Shown here piece by piece: positions 1-8,299 of a DNA stretch of 64,000 nucleotides. Origin of the DNA: DASRHT01 sp035293765 (GTDB taxonomy: Bacteria; Chloroflexota; Ktedonobacteria; Ktedonobacterales; Ktedonobacteraceae); the NCBI GenBank assembly GCA_035293765.1, contig DATGMF010000097.1, positions 62,001 to 126,000 on the forward strand, written 5' to 3'. The position numbers and the translations under genes were made by a program. How positions within the stretch are numbered: the stretch's first letter is position 1; each line of letters opens with the position of its first letter. The notes beneath the pieces were generated by a model. The model was not told where the DNA came from, did no database searches, and saw nothing but the letters and a program-made list of their open reading frames with translations.

Positions 1-1
1 T

Positions 2-424
2 AATGAGATTGGTCCGGCGGTCGGCTACGGATTGTGCGTCCTGGCGCTGCTTTTTGGCTCTGCCAATCTCAGGCAACCACTTGAGTGGCTGCCTGTTCGC
101 TGGCTGGGGCACATCTCCTACAGCCTCTATATGTGGCATCTGCCGATCCTGATCTCCTTCATCGCTTATGCCCAGTCCTATGTAAACAGTGTGAGGCACC
201 TGTGGGTATACAGCCTTTACTGGGTCTGTGTAATTATCATCATTATCCCATTCTCGTACGTTTTCTATCTCTTGATCGAGCAACCGTGGATACGGCTTGG
301 CAATAAGATAATCGGGCAAAAGCGACGCATCGTGTCGGAGAAACCGGCCCCTGCAAAAGACAAGCGGGAACGTTCACAAAAGCCTGACCGTGAGCGCGAG
401 AAACAGGTCGTTGGGAAATTATAG
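2..424 (+). CDS. Acyltransferase family 3 membrane protein, C-terminal part
   Basis: The reading frame is open to the left edge, so only the last 140 residues are seen. The segment reading WLGHISYSLYMWHLPIL is the typical penultimate region of acyltransferase-3 (OafA/YrhL-like) membrane proteins. These transfer acyl groups to cell-surface glycans or lipids. Two or three hydrophobic stretches follow, ending in LIEQPWIRLG, after which a Lys/Glu/Arg-rich cytoplasmic tail of about 40 residues closes the protein. The upstream start lies outside the window. The family call is good; the acceptor substrate cannot be told. Confidence 0.8.
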   Translation, partial: NEIGPAVGYGLCVLALLFGSANLRQPLEWLPVRWLGHISYSLYMWHLPILISFIAYAQSYVNSVRHLWVYSLYWVCVIIIIIPFSYVFYLLIEQPWIRLGNKIIGQKRRIVSEKPAPAKDKRERSQKPDREREKQVVGKL

Positions 425-454
425 GAATAAAACAGGGCTTGACAAGGCTAAAAT

Positions 455-574
455 ATTGTCACCACATTGATGACAATGATGGTGAACTGGGGTCGCTACG
501 CGGAGTTGTTCACCTACCAGGAAGATAGAGGCATTTTCCGTCTCGAAGAAACTGAACCCGCTACAACAGCCTGA
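455..574 (+). pseudogene. Remnant of an ABC transporter ATPase C-terminus (AAA-associated domain)
   Basis: The frame ending at the TGA at 574 contains VNWGRYAELFTYQEDRG. This resembles the C-terminal AAA-associated segment of nitrate/sulfonate-type ABC ATPases (INWARYAELFDYD-like). Nothing else of the gene is present; upstream lies the acyltransferase stop. A strong hairpin starts 7 bases after the stop, as expected for the old 3' end of a gene. It could instead be a chance 31-codon ORF (ATG at 479). Confidence 0.45.
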
Positions 575-580
575 AACGGG

Positions 581-611
581 GAGTCAGGGCCTCTCTATCC
601 AGCCCTGACTC
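581..611 (+). terminator. Hairpin terminator
   Basis: GAGTCAGGGC pairs perfectly with GCCCTGACTC across an 11-base loop and is followed by TTTAAT. It closes the left-hand plus-strand transcript and faces the 3' end of the minus-strand CysRS-like gene 24 bases away, so it may act in both directions. Confidence 0.6.
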
Positions 612-635
612 TTTAATCATTGTACAAGCCTGCAA

Positions 636-1820
636 TTACACGCACAATCCTAGCACGGTGGTCAGGCGCAAAATCTCTGCTCCTGTATCCAGATCGTGGT
701 TCTCTACCACAGCTTCCGCCGCTTTGCGCAGCAACAGGAGCGCCTCAGGCGTATTGAGATCGGTTTCCATCGCGGCCTTGAAGCGGCTCCGCAGCGTCGT
801 ATTCTCACCGACGAGCTCGCGCCCAACCAGGGAACGCACATGCTGGAACAGCTCAACAGTCTCGGTTGCCACTTGCAGATCATCGGGGAAACACTCCCAG
901 GGATAGCGGTACTGGTGGTTCTGCAATACTACACGAATGGCATCGGGGGTGTACGTTTTTAACAAATCGCTGACGAGCGTGAGGTTGCCGAGCGACTTGC
1001 TCATCTTGACGCCATCCTGATGCACCATGCCGGTATGCACCCAGAAGCGGGAGAACGGAATCTTGCCAGTGTAACGCTCGGATTGGGCAATTTCACAGGT
1101 GTGGTGCGGGAACGTTAGATCTTCGCCACCGCCATGAATATCCAACTGCGGCCCCAGATAGTGCATCGACATGGCGCTACACTCGATATGCCAGCCAGGC
1201 CGACCTGGACCCCAGGGACTCTCCCACGCCGGCTCGCCGGGCGCCTGCGCCTGCCAGAGCACAAAATCGAGCGGATCTTTCTTGCGTGGATCATCGGGGT
1301 AATTCCCGCGCTCGTTGGCAACCTCCAGCATTGCCTTATAATCGTTCAGCCCGACCGCGCGTCCCAGCATGCCAAAATCAGGATCACTTTTCACGCTATA
1401 GAAGACACAGCCCTGACTGACGTACGCGTAGCCCTTGTCAATTAAGCCCTTCACAATCTCGATAATACCCGCAATCTCGTCGGTGGCGCGCGCGTAGACA
1501 TCGGGACGGCGCACATTAAGCGCATCCATATCGCGCAAAAAGCGTTCGGTCTCTCGTCTCCCCAGCTCATCCCAGCCTATGCCCAGCTCGCGGGCCTTAC
1601 GTAAAATATCATCATCGATATCGGTCACATTCTGAACGTACCGGACCTTATAGCCGCAATACTCCAGATAGCGGATCAGCGTATCGAACGAGACATAGGT
1701 GAAGGCGTGGCCCAGGTGGGTCGTATCATACGGAGTCACGCCGCAGACATAGATCCGCACAGTGTTATCGATAGGCGTAAATGTTTCTAACGACTGGGTG
1801 AGGGTATTAAACAGCTTCAT
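636..1820 (-). CDS. cysS: Short cysteinyl-tRNA synthetase-like enzyme (CysS/MshC family)
   Basis: This class I synthetase fold protein activates cysteine with ATP. Visible motifs are YVCGVTPYDTTHLGHA (first zinc cysteine and HIGH box), WHIECSAM (second zinc cysteine), FPHHTCEIAQSE (zinc His/Glu) and KMSKSLGN near residue 270. It has 394 residues against roughly 460 for CysRS and lacks much of the C-terminal anticodon-binding region. The TPYDTTHLGHA and YVQNVTDIDD segments look like MshC, the cysteine ligase of mycothiol synthesis. The EIAQSE segment, however, keeps the CysRS glutamate. The start has AGGAG 7 bases upstream, at the very end of repeat copy R1-B. It follows tatD by about 60 bases and probably shares its transcript. 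Confidence 0.8.
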   Translation of the reverse strand: MKLFNTLTQSLETFTPIDNTVRIYVCGVTPYDTTHLGHAFTYVSFDTLIRYLEYCGYKVRYVQNVTDIDDDILRKARELGIGWDELGRRETERFLRDMDALNVRRPDVYARATDEIAGIIEIVKGLIDKGYAYVSQGCVFYSVKSDPDFGMLGRAVGLNDYKAMLEVANERGNYPDDPRKKDPLDFVLWQAQAPGEPAWESPWGPGRPGWHIECSAMSMHYLGPQLDIHGGGEDLTFPHHTCEIAQSERYTGKIPFSRFWVHTGMVHQDGVKMSKSLGNLTLVSDLLKTYTPDAIRVVLQNHQYRYPWECFPDDLQVATETVELFQHVRSLVGRELVGENTTLRSRFKAAMETDLNTPEALLLLRKAAEAVVENHDLDTGAEILRLTTVLGLCV

Positions 1821-1829
1821 TCTCTTCTC

Positions 1830-1939
1830 CTAAGCACATTTGCGCTTGACGTCTTCGGGTGTGATGCGTATACTCTTCCTCACGGCAAGGGAGGTTGTGG
1901 GAGCCTGTGGCTATCCTGACCCGTTTGAGGGTATTGAAA
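1830..1939 (-). repeat. R1 palindromic element, copy B (tatD end / cysS leader)
   Basis: Read on the minus strand it runs from TTTCAATACCCTCAA to TCAAGCGCAAATGTGCTTAG and ends just before the cysS-like ribosome binding site. It shares its order of blocks with the other four R1 copies. The plus strand carries TTGACG (1846-1851), a 17-base spacer and TATACT (1869-1874), a near-perfect sigma70 promoter pointing away from cysS and antisense into tatD. The left part also encodes the last 18 residues of TatD. Confidence 0.8.
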
Positions 1940-2695
1940 AAACAGACGAGCAGCGTTTGCAGAAGTAATCCGGGCAATCTCAGCCAGGGTCATCCCGCGA
2001 ATCTCGGCCAGTTTTTCCGCGACGTGCTTCACAAAAAGCGGCTCATTGCGCTTCGCCTGTAGCGGCTTCGGCACCAGGTATGGGCTATCGGTCTCCACCA
2101 GCACGCGCTCCAGCGGAACCATACGTGCCACCTCTGGGAGATCATTCCCCTGGCGCGTCAAGGGACCGGCAAATGAGAGCAGAAAGCCATCGAAAGAGAG
2201 ACACTCTTCAGCCTGGGCAACGTTGCCAGAGAAGCAGTGAAAGACGCCTCGTAAGCCCTGACCGTGTGCGCGCAGGAGTTCTATCACATCATCATGAGAA
2301 TCGCGTACATGAATAATGCAGGGCAGATCACATTCACGAGCGAGCTGGAGATGAGCGCAAAAGACGGCGCGCTGCACATCGCGCGGCGAGAGCATACGAT
2401 AATAATCGAGCCCAAACTCCCCGATTGCTACAACTTCCGGTTCCTGTGCCAGCGCACGAAATTGCAGACCCACTTCGTCGCTATAGGTGGTTGCGTCATG
2501 AGGATGTACCCCGACGCCTGCAAAAATAGTGCCGGGGTGGCTTTGCGCCAACGCGACGGCGGAGCGGCTCGAAGCCAGGTCAATGCCAGGATCAACGATA
2601 CGCGTCACGCCCCCCGCAACAGCGGCCTGAATAACAGCTTCACGATCAGCCTGAAAGCGGGAGGCATCAATATGTGCGTGGCTATCAACGAGCAC
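1880..2695 (-). CDS. tatD: TatD-family metal-dependent hydrolase
   Basis: TatD enzymes are TIM-barrel, metal-dependent 3'-5' nucleases, also proposed to act in D-aminoacyl and oxidative DNA quality control. The metal-binding residues are visible in DSHAHID at the N-terminus, GEFGLDYY, IIHVRDSHDD, FHCFSG and LVETDSPYL. I place the start at the GTG at 2695 (AAGGA 8 bases upstream); an upstream ATG at 2725 would add ten unconserved residues. The natural family end NAARLF is followed by 18 residues encoded by repeat copy R1-B up to the stop codon, so the tail is repeat-derived. It lies directly upstream of the cysS-like gene on the same strand. Confidence 0.9.
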   Translation of the reverse strand: MLVDSHAHIDASRFQADREAVIQAAVAGGVTRIVDPGIDLASSRSAVALAQSHPGTIFAGVGVHPHDATTYSDEVGLQFRALAQEPEVVAIGEFGLDYYRMLSPRDVQRAVFCAHLQLARECDLPCIIHVRDSHDDVIELLRAHGQGLRGVFHCFSGNVAQAEECLSFDGFLLSFAGPLTRQGNDLPEVARMVPLERVLVETDSPYLVPKPLQAKRNEPLFVKHVAEKLAEIRGMTLAEIARITSANAARLFFQYPQTGQDSHRLPQPPLP

Positions 2696-2725
2696 TACAC
2701 AAATCCTTTCGAATAAACAGGCCAA

Positions 2726-3073
2726 AATAAAGAGAGAGTCAACTCATATGATGTCTCTCCCTCATTACTTCATTACTTGTAGTATAGTAGATGGCTCACA
2801 GGGGTGTCAAATTGTAGCGGACGAACCTCAGGGCTTTGCAGTTTTCGTTATGCTCACAGGCCCAGGCCCTGCTCGCAAGAGGAGAGGAAAACGAAAAAGC
2901 CCTGGGACGGTCCTGGCGAGAATCATCAAGGAAAATCACAAGAGCCTTTGTACCCGCTTTCACGCGAAAAAAGTTACTTATCATCTCATACTCTAATGGC
3001 AATTGATGCCCCATTTTCTCTGAATAGGAGCGTACAATACCATGTGAATAACAGTCATATACTATGACCTATC
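2726..3073. other. Intergenic region between divergent tatD and LamG genes
   Basis: I see no convincing gene, RNA or repeat here. It should hold the divergent promoters of tatD and the LamG protein gene, but no box pair stands out. A GC-rich stretch around 2860-2925 has only weak self-complementarity. Confidence 0.5.
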
Positions 3074-3088
3074 AAAAGGAGATGCATA

Positions 3089-5383
3089 ATGAGCGAGACC
3101 ACTATTAGCTACGGTGTCGATTATAGCACTACACCAAATCTTTCTTTGCCACAGAATACATTCTCATTTTCGGTGACAACGCCTCCCAATAACTCAGCGT
3201 TGTTCATCTGCAAGCTTTATGACGCCAATAATGCGTTATTAGCTGAGATGCACACGATCAATGGCACGACGACATCATCACCGCTTCCCATTACACCTTT
3301 ACCCGGTGATTTCCTCACCGCTCATCTCAATTATGTTGGCAGCGGCATCAATGATTTCGTCATCAAGCTGGAGCCTGTGGAGCACTCCCTCTCAGCCCTC
3401 AATCAAAACAACATCTCATTTCAGTGGATCGCATTCCCACAAGATGAAGTTGTGCTGAATAAAAGAGAAGTCACCGCTACCACTAACCCTTCTAGCTATT
3501 ACACGAGCTTTGAGCAAACAGGGCTCTATTACTTCCTTGCTTACATCCCCTGGATTAAACGGCACTTCATCGTAGACGTCCCAGCCGAGCAATCACAGAC
3601 CCATACCCATACAGGCAAATATAGCTGTCTCTTCTCCGAAGGTGTCTTTGGGCAAACCTACCTCGACACAAACGACATTCCTATTCCCGACTCTGCCTAC
3701 AGTGTTGCCCTTTCTTTCTGGGTATACGGTCCCACTCCCTCCATCAATCTGATGACGCTGACGTTGTACCTCGATGGCAAGGAAGTCAAAAAAAGCAACC
3801 TTTCCCTCACGAATCCCGATGCCAATGGCTGGTGCAATCTGACTGTGAATCTCGATCTGCTGACCGGGGCAAAAAACTTTAGTTTTCTGCTGGAACTCAA
3901 TTCAAGCGGTCACCTAGGCCCGGTGATGTGGCTGGATGATCTCTCCATCAATTTTGTCACTGAAACGACACAGCTTATTAACTATGGTGTCAGCCTGGGG
4001 GGCGGATATATAGCAGTTGCAAACAATGCTGCCTACGATTTTGGAACAGGCGACTTTACCTGTGAAGCCTGGATTAAGCCAGCACAGCCAGGACCAGTGT
4101 TTGGACGCAAAAGCACTGCTGGTGGGAGCAATGCCAACGCCGGTTTTCTCTTCCAGGTCAATCCCAACGGGGTAATCACGCTGGTGACAGATAATGGTTT
4201 TGGCTACTACCTCAAGAATTCTAATCCCACCTCCGCGTTCGATGGACGTTGGCATCATATTGCTGGCGTACGCAACAAGGGAAATATGAGCATTTTCTTC
4301 GATGGCAAGGAGATTCCCGGCACTGTTGCAGCCAGCCTGCCAACGCCTCTTAATGTTAGCAACGACCTTCAACTCTTAATCGGCTCGGTTCAGCAGGAGC
4401 AGCAGATCTACCGCTATTATCAAGGGATGCTTGCTGAAGTGCGACTGTGGAACATCGCACGCAGTGCCAACGATATCGCCGACAACATGGACCTATGCCT
4501 GAGTGGTACTGAAAATGGACTGATAGGCTATTGGGATTTCCTTAATCAAAATGCTGATGATCGATCACGGACCCGCAATCACGGGATCGTTCAGGGGATA
4601 TTGCGCTTTGAGGGCGATCAAAATCTGGTAGAGATCACGATAGGAAAATATCAGGCTGGAGGCGCTCCCGGGGCAGCCTGGCTTGGCGATCACACGTTCG
4701 CTGCTGCCCTGAAATTAGATTCACCAGACATCTATCCGCGTAACGTTGATGTCTTTTTCGACGCCGGTGGTGGGCATGAGCCATCGCAACCAAGGGATGA
4801 ACTGGATCTCAATGTAGTGACGGTACGAGGAAGAGTCAATGATCTGATCCTTATGTGTACAGGCTATCCTGTCAGCCCTCAACATCCTAAGAAGCCCGTC
4901 TATGGACACGACATGGTACAGAGCGAGCTTTGTGGTCTGGATCTGACGGGCTTGCGTCAACGGACAGGGATGTGTCATCAAGTAGTCAACCGTCTGCTTT
5001 ATGCTGCCACCTGGCCTAATCGCTCCATTACGCTTTCCAATTATCGGCCCGGATTGGCACCGCGAGGCTATTGGTTAAGCTGGGCACTTTTTGGGGTCTA
5101 TGGCGATCTTATTGTGGATCAATTCAATCAGGGGAAACACTTCCGCGATTGGTGTCTTCAGATTGGCTTCCCGCCTCCCCCTAGTGAAGTACAACTCATG
5201 CATGCTAGTCTCGGTTTCCTCAGCCAGGACAAGAGACAAAAGGTGATTGATCATATCCATGCTGTACGTGCAGCCCATACTGGAGATTCTGATCAGGCTG
5301 TTCAAGCAGCAAAAGAGCAGTTACAAAAACGACTTGGGGGAGAACTAGAGCCAGACGAGCTTCGCCTTATGGCTCTTGACTAA
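3089..5383 (+). CDS. Large LamG/concanavalin-like domain protein
   Basis: The protein has 764 residues and no signal peptide. The first 290 residues are beta-rich without a family I recognise. Residues about 300-480 form a LamG-type jelly roll: GTGDFTCEAWIKP, DGRWHHIAGVR, GMLAEVRLWNIARS and GLIGYWDF are the standard blocks of this carbohydrate- or protein-binding fold. The last 250 residues contain a Cys/His-containing block (TGMCHQVVNRLLYA) and a helical end; I do not recognise this domain. AAAGGAG sits 9 bases before the ATG. The gene stands alone and ends at a bidirectional terminator. Export would need a non-classical route, or the protein is cytoplasmic. Confidence 0.75.
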   Translation: MSETTISYGVDYSTTPNLSLPQNTFSFSVTTPPNNSALFICKLYDANNALLAEMHTINGTTTSSPLPITPLPGDFLTAHLNYVGSGINDFVIKLEPVEHSLSALNQNNISFQWIAFPQDEVVLNKREVTATTNPSSYYTSFEQTGLYYFLAYIPWIKRHFIVDVPAEQSQTHTHTGKYSCLFSEGVFGQTYLDTNDIPIPDSAYSVALSFWVYGPTPSINLMTLTLYLDGKEVKKSNLSLTNPDANGWCNLTVNLDLLTGAKNFSFLLELNSSGHLGPVMWLDDLSINFVTETTQLINYGVSLGGGYIAVANNAAYDFGTGDFTCEAWIKPAQPGPVFGRKSTAGGSNANAGFLFQVNPNGVITLVTDNGFGYYLKNSNPTSAFDGRWHHIAGVRNKGNMSIFFDGKEIPGTVAASLPTPLNVSNDLQLLIGSVQQEQQIYRYYQGMLAEVRLWNIARSANDIADNMDLCLSGTENGLIGYWDFLNQNADDRSRTRNHGIVQGILRFEGDQNLVEITIGKYQAGGAPGAAWLGDHTFAAALKLDSPDIYPRNVDVFFDAGGGHEPSQPRDELDLNVVTVRGRVNDLILMCTGYPVSPQHPKKPVYGHDMVQSELCGLDLTGLRQRTGMCHQVVNRLLYAATWPNRSITLSNYRPGLAPRGYWLSWALFGVYGDLIVDQFNQGKHFRDWCLQIGFPPPPSEVQLMHASLGFLSQDKRQKVIDHIHAVRAAHTGDSDQAVQAAKEQLQKRLGGELEPDELRLMALD

Positions 5384-5398
5384 TCCTGACATAATAAC

Positions 5399-5437
5399 CG
5401 GGTGTTGGAAGATCCTTACCGGACCTCCCGGCACCCG
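5399..5437. terminator. Bidirectional hairpin terminator
   Basis: CGGGTGTTGG pairs with CCGGCACCCG (two G-T pairs) over a 19-base loop, between the converging LamG and stress-protein genes. TTCCTTCT follows on the plus strand. Confidence 0.55.
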
Positions 5438-5483
5438 TTCCTTCTCCGCATACAATTTTCGTCTATACGCTTACGTCCGAGGG

Positions 5484-6485
5484 CTAGCGATACTGCCCGA
5501 TGCGAGACTGGGTTTCGCGCAATTCTGCTAGTGTGGCGTCAAGCTCTGCCTGAAGATCCTGCATCTGCTGGCGGCTAGATTGAAGCTGCTGTTCCCGCTC
5601 TCGGGCCGTCTGTAGATGAGTCTCATGCTCTCGGGCTGTCTGAAGCTGGGCTTTCGCCTCCTCAAGCTGCTGCTGAAGCGAGCGGATCTGCGCCTGCAAC
5701 TGCTGAAGCTCGTCCTCATGCCCGGTGGCAACGCCATTTGCCTGCGATGTTTGATAGACTGGATTAAACTCGGAATGAGATGCCGGATGGTCAACATCAC
5801 GCTCGGGCATCACTTCATCAGATCGCGCCTCCTGATAATTGGCGTCATGCTCAGGCGTCATATTGTTTGCTTGTGAAGCATACGTCTCTTGATGCTCGCC
5901 CGCCGGACCCGCTGGCGGCTCCTGATCCGCCCGCTCCTGCTCAGCTCTAACGGCATCGTGTTCCTCATTGTGAACGGGATGCTCTTCAGAGGTTCGAGGC
6001 AGCCGCTGCGTCTCCCAATCTCCGATGTCGGTCCCCTGCCCTGGAGTTGTATCGTGATCTTGCCGCATATAGTCTGCGCGCTGCTGCTCGTTGACGTTTG
6101 TTTCGCTAAAGGCTCCGGGACTCACACACGAGTTATAGGCTCCATGCTGATGGAGAATGCTCAAAGCCTCCTGCTCGCGATTCGCCGCCTGGACGGTAAG
6201 AATCGTGTTGCCATTGTTATATTCATCTGTGTAATACCGGGCTTCTTCATCCGACAGGCCCATTCCTGTCAGGTCATCAGTCAGATGGTCTCCATTTGTA
6301 TCGGTGGAGCTGGCTCCTGTGAACATGTTCTTGAGATCTTCAAAGAAACCGCCGGCATTGCCTGGCATAGAGTACCGGATCTGCTCACGCTGGAAGCCCG
6401 CGTCATACAGGGCCCCGATAGCATCTTCTGCCATCGCGCGGTCCCTAAAAATGCCTACCACGGTGGAAGATGGCGTCACTGACAT
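5484..6485 (-). CDS. General stress protein (YflT-like domain) with coiled-coil tail
   Basis: The first 50 residues (TVVGIFRDRAMAEDAIGALYDAGF) match the small heat-/salt-stress YflT or GSP17M domain. A second acidic segment follows, with GLSDEEARYYTDEYNNGN. Residues about 115-240 are Glu/His/Gln-rich and probably disordered. Residues 255-333 form a clear heptad coiled coil (LQQLQAQIRSLQQQLEEAK). There is no signal peptide. A promoter between 6486 and 6600 is not obvious. The domain call is firm; the biochemical role of the family is unknown. Confidence 0.75.
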   Translation of the reverse strand: MSVTPSSTVVGIFRDRAMAEDAIGALYDAGFQREQIRYSMPGNAGGFFEDLKNMFTGASSTDTNGDHLTDDLTGMGLSDEEARYYTDEYNNGNTILTVQAANREQEALSILHQHGAYNSCVSPGAFSETNVNEQQRADYMRQDHDTTPGQGTDIGDWETQRLPRTSEEHPVHNEEHDAVRAEQERADQEPPAGPAGEHQETYASQANNMTPEHDANYQEARSDEVMPERDVDHPASHSEFNPVYQTSQANGVATGHEDELQQLQAQIRSLQQQLEEAKAQLQTAREHETHLQTAREREQQLQSSRQQMQDLQAELDATLAELRETQSRIGQYR

Positions 6486-6605
6486 ATAATTGCTCCTTTG
6501 CTGACCACTCCATCATAGAGGGCCACAAGAAAATCAGTACGATAATCAAGGGTCGCAAAAATTTTATATATTCCATAGTTTCACGAGATTGGTTCTTAAA
6601 AAGAT

Positions 6606-6635
6606 GCACGCCAGGAGTATTCGCCTCTGGCGTGC
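6606..6635 (-). terminator. Terminator of the mgtC-like gene
   Basis: On the minus strand GCACGCCAG and CTGGCGTGC enclose a 12-base loop. ATCTTTTTAAG follows, giving a normal intrinsic terminator 16 bases after the mgtC stop. Confidence 0.7.
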
Positions 6636-6650
6636 GGTTATAGTAGAGTT

Positions 6651-7391
6651 TTATTGTGGCATGCTTATCGTCGTTTGCACTTCAGCAAAAAGGGGGAACA
6701 GGGCCAGGTCATTGGCGGGGCTGTGCAGGTTAATCGCAATAGTCTCCATGCCGGGCGCGGTACGCAGCGCCACCAGGGACTTTGTCAAACGGCTCGCTTC
6801 ACCCGTTGCGCACATGATCTCCATTCTGGCGTGCCCATTGCCTGCCTGCACCTCAACCTGTTCCAGCGTGGCCCCCGCCTCCATGCAGATATCATAAACT
6901 CGACTCAAGAGCGATTCTTCTGCCGTGACTTTGATGCGGAGCTGATGCACCTCTGGCAGGCGGCGAATGCGCCGGCGCAATGGCTGTAACAGGGTGAGTA
7001 CGGCAATCGTAAAGATGGTGGTGAAGATGGCTTCAAGGAGCATGCCCGCTCCGCAGGCCAGCCCGATGGCGGCAACGACCCAGATTGCCGCCGCCGTTGT
7101 CAATCCTTTGACGATCTCTTTGCGCAACAAAATGGCTCCAGCTCCCAGGAAGCCGATGCCGCTGACCACCTGCGCCGCGACGCGCGAAGGATCAAGCGTA
7201 ACATTGCGCACCCCCAGCACATCCCCGAAGCCAAACGCGGAGACGATCATCACCAGGCATGCGCCAAGCGCGACCAGCGCGTGTGTGCGCAGACCCGCCG
7301 CCCTATCCCCCCGCTCCCGTTCAAATCCCACGCAGGCCCCAAGCAAAAGAGCCAGACCCAGCCGCAGCAGCGATGTCTGGATCGAAATCAT
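6651..7391 (-). CDS. mgtC: MgtC/SapB-family membrane protein
   Basis: The N-terminal 140 residues hold four to five membrane segments with the family motifs GACVGFERERGDRAAGLRTH and GIGFLGAGAI. The C-terminal 95 residues look like the soluble ACT-like regulatory domain of longer MgtC proteins. MgtC proteins modulate F-type ATP synthase and support growth at low magnesium. GGAGGGAAGTGAT precedes the ATG, so the start is secure. It is monocistronic, with its own terminator. No magnesium-sensing leader is visible. Confidence 0.88.
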   Translation of the reverse strand: MISIQTSLLRLGLALLLGACVGFERERGDRAAGLRTHALVALGACLVMIVSAFGFGDVLGVRNVTLDPSRVAAQVVSGIGFLGAGAILLRKEIVKGLTTAAAIWVVAAIGLACGAGMLLEAIFTTIFTIAVLTLLQPLRRRIRRLPEVHQLRIKVTAEESLLSRVYDICMEAGATLEQVEVQAGNGHARMEIMCATGEASRLTKSLVALRTAPGMETIAINLHSPANDLALFPLFAEVQTTISMPQ

Positions 7392-7573
7392 ATCACTTCC
7401 CTCCTCGCTCCCATTGAGGTGACGCTCATAAAGAATGTTAAGTGAGTGTTAATGGAATATTAAGCGTATGTTAAATCAAACTATACCATCTCTTCCCGTT
7501 CGATGGCAAGAGGAAAGCAAGTATTTAACCTGTACCGAAATAAGCAGGGCTCAAAAGGCTCATATAGAATCAC

Positions 7574-7608
7574 AGAGAGGGCGAGCCAATGACCTGCTCG
7601 CCCTCTCT
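7574..7608. terminator. Strong hairpin after the ybjQ-like gene
   Basis: AGAGAGGGCGAG and CTCGCCCTCTCT form a 12-bp perfect stem with an 11-base loop. Neither side has a real T-run. It probably ends minus-strand transcription from the ybjQ-like gene, or it is an intergenic palindrome. Confidence 0.5.
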
Positions 7609-7654
7609 TGCCTCAGCATATTAGTATCCGATTGTGCCGACTATCGCCGCACAA

Positions 7655-8047
7655 CTACCCCTGATTGGGGGCAACGGCCACGGCGGTACCGTAACAGAGC
7701 ACCTCTGTAACGCCGGGCGCGATCTCGGTGGCATCGTAGCGCACGCCGATGATTGCATTCGCCCCTATCTGCTGCGCATGGTTAATCATCAGCTCGTAAG
7801 CATCGTTCCTCGCTTGCTCGCAAAGTTGGGTATAAATGGAAATGTTCCCCCCAACTAGTTGCTGGAACGCGGCTCCTATGTTGCCGATGACGCTACGCGA
7901 GCGCACAATAATGCCGCGCACGACGCCAAAATTCCTCACGACGCGATAGCCGGTAATTTCAAAACCTGTAGTGACAAAATTGTGAATGTTTGGACCTTGC
8001 TGCGGTGGCGCCTGGGGACCCTGTGGCCCCTGGGGACCTTGATACAT
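7655..8047 (-). CDS. YbjQ/UPF0145-family protein
   Basis: The C-terminal 105 residues match the YbjQ family: TGFEITGYRVVRNFGVVRGIIVRS, then ARNDAYELMINHAQQIGANAIIGVRYD. This small pentamer-forming domain is sometimes annotated as heavy-metal binding; its function is unknown. The first 20 residues are a Gly-Pro-Gln repeat (YQGPQGPQGPQAPPQQ), probably flexible. I start at the ATG at 8047, which has GGAGG four to eight bases upstream; the longer frame has no such site. Confidence 0.82.
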   Translation of the reverse strand: MYQGPQGPQGPQAPPQQGPNIHNFVTTGFEITGYRVVRNFGVVRGIIVRSRSVIGNIGAAFQQLVGGNISIYTQLCEQARNDAYELMINHAQQIGANAIIGVRYDATEIAPGVTEVLCYGTAVAVAPNQG

Positions 8048-8299
8048 AATAAATCCTCCATATCGCATTAGCATTGGGAAGCTTTATCCCACCCTTAGAA
8101 ATGAGAAGACAAAATTATCTTTTTACATACCGTAGAAAGATTTTTTATCTCAACCTTTATGGTAACACAGAAAACAGACAAAATATTTGCTTATGCCTTT
8201 AGTAATGGGTGATCAGGGAAAATAGGAAATTTTAGATACGTTGGTTTACACTAATATATGTTGGTGATATTACCAGGAAAAATTGGCAAGGGGGAAGAA

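Noticed and set aside
5889..6482. Plus-strand frame opposite the stress protein gene
   Set aside because: Antisense shadow; the minus strand shows a recognisable stress domain and coiled coil.
7468..7710. Plus-strand 80-codon frame between mgtC and the ybjQ-like gene
   Set aside because: It overlaps a strong hairpin and the end of the ybjQ-like gene and has no conserved feature.
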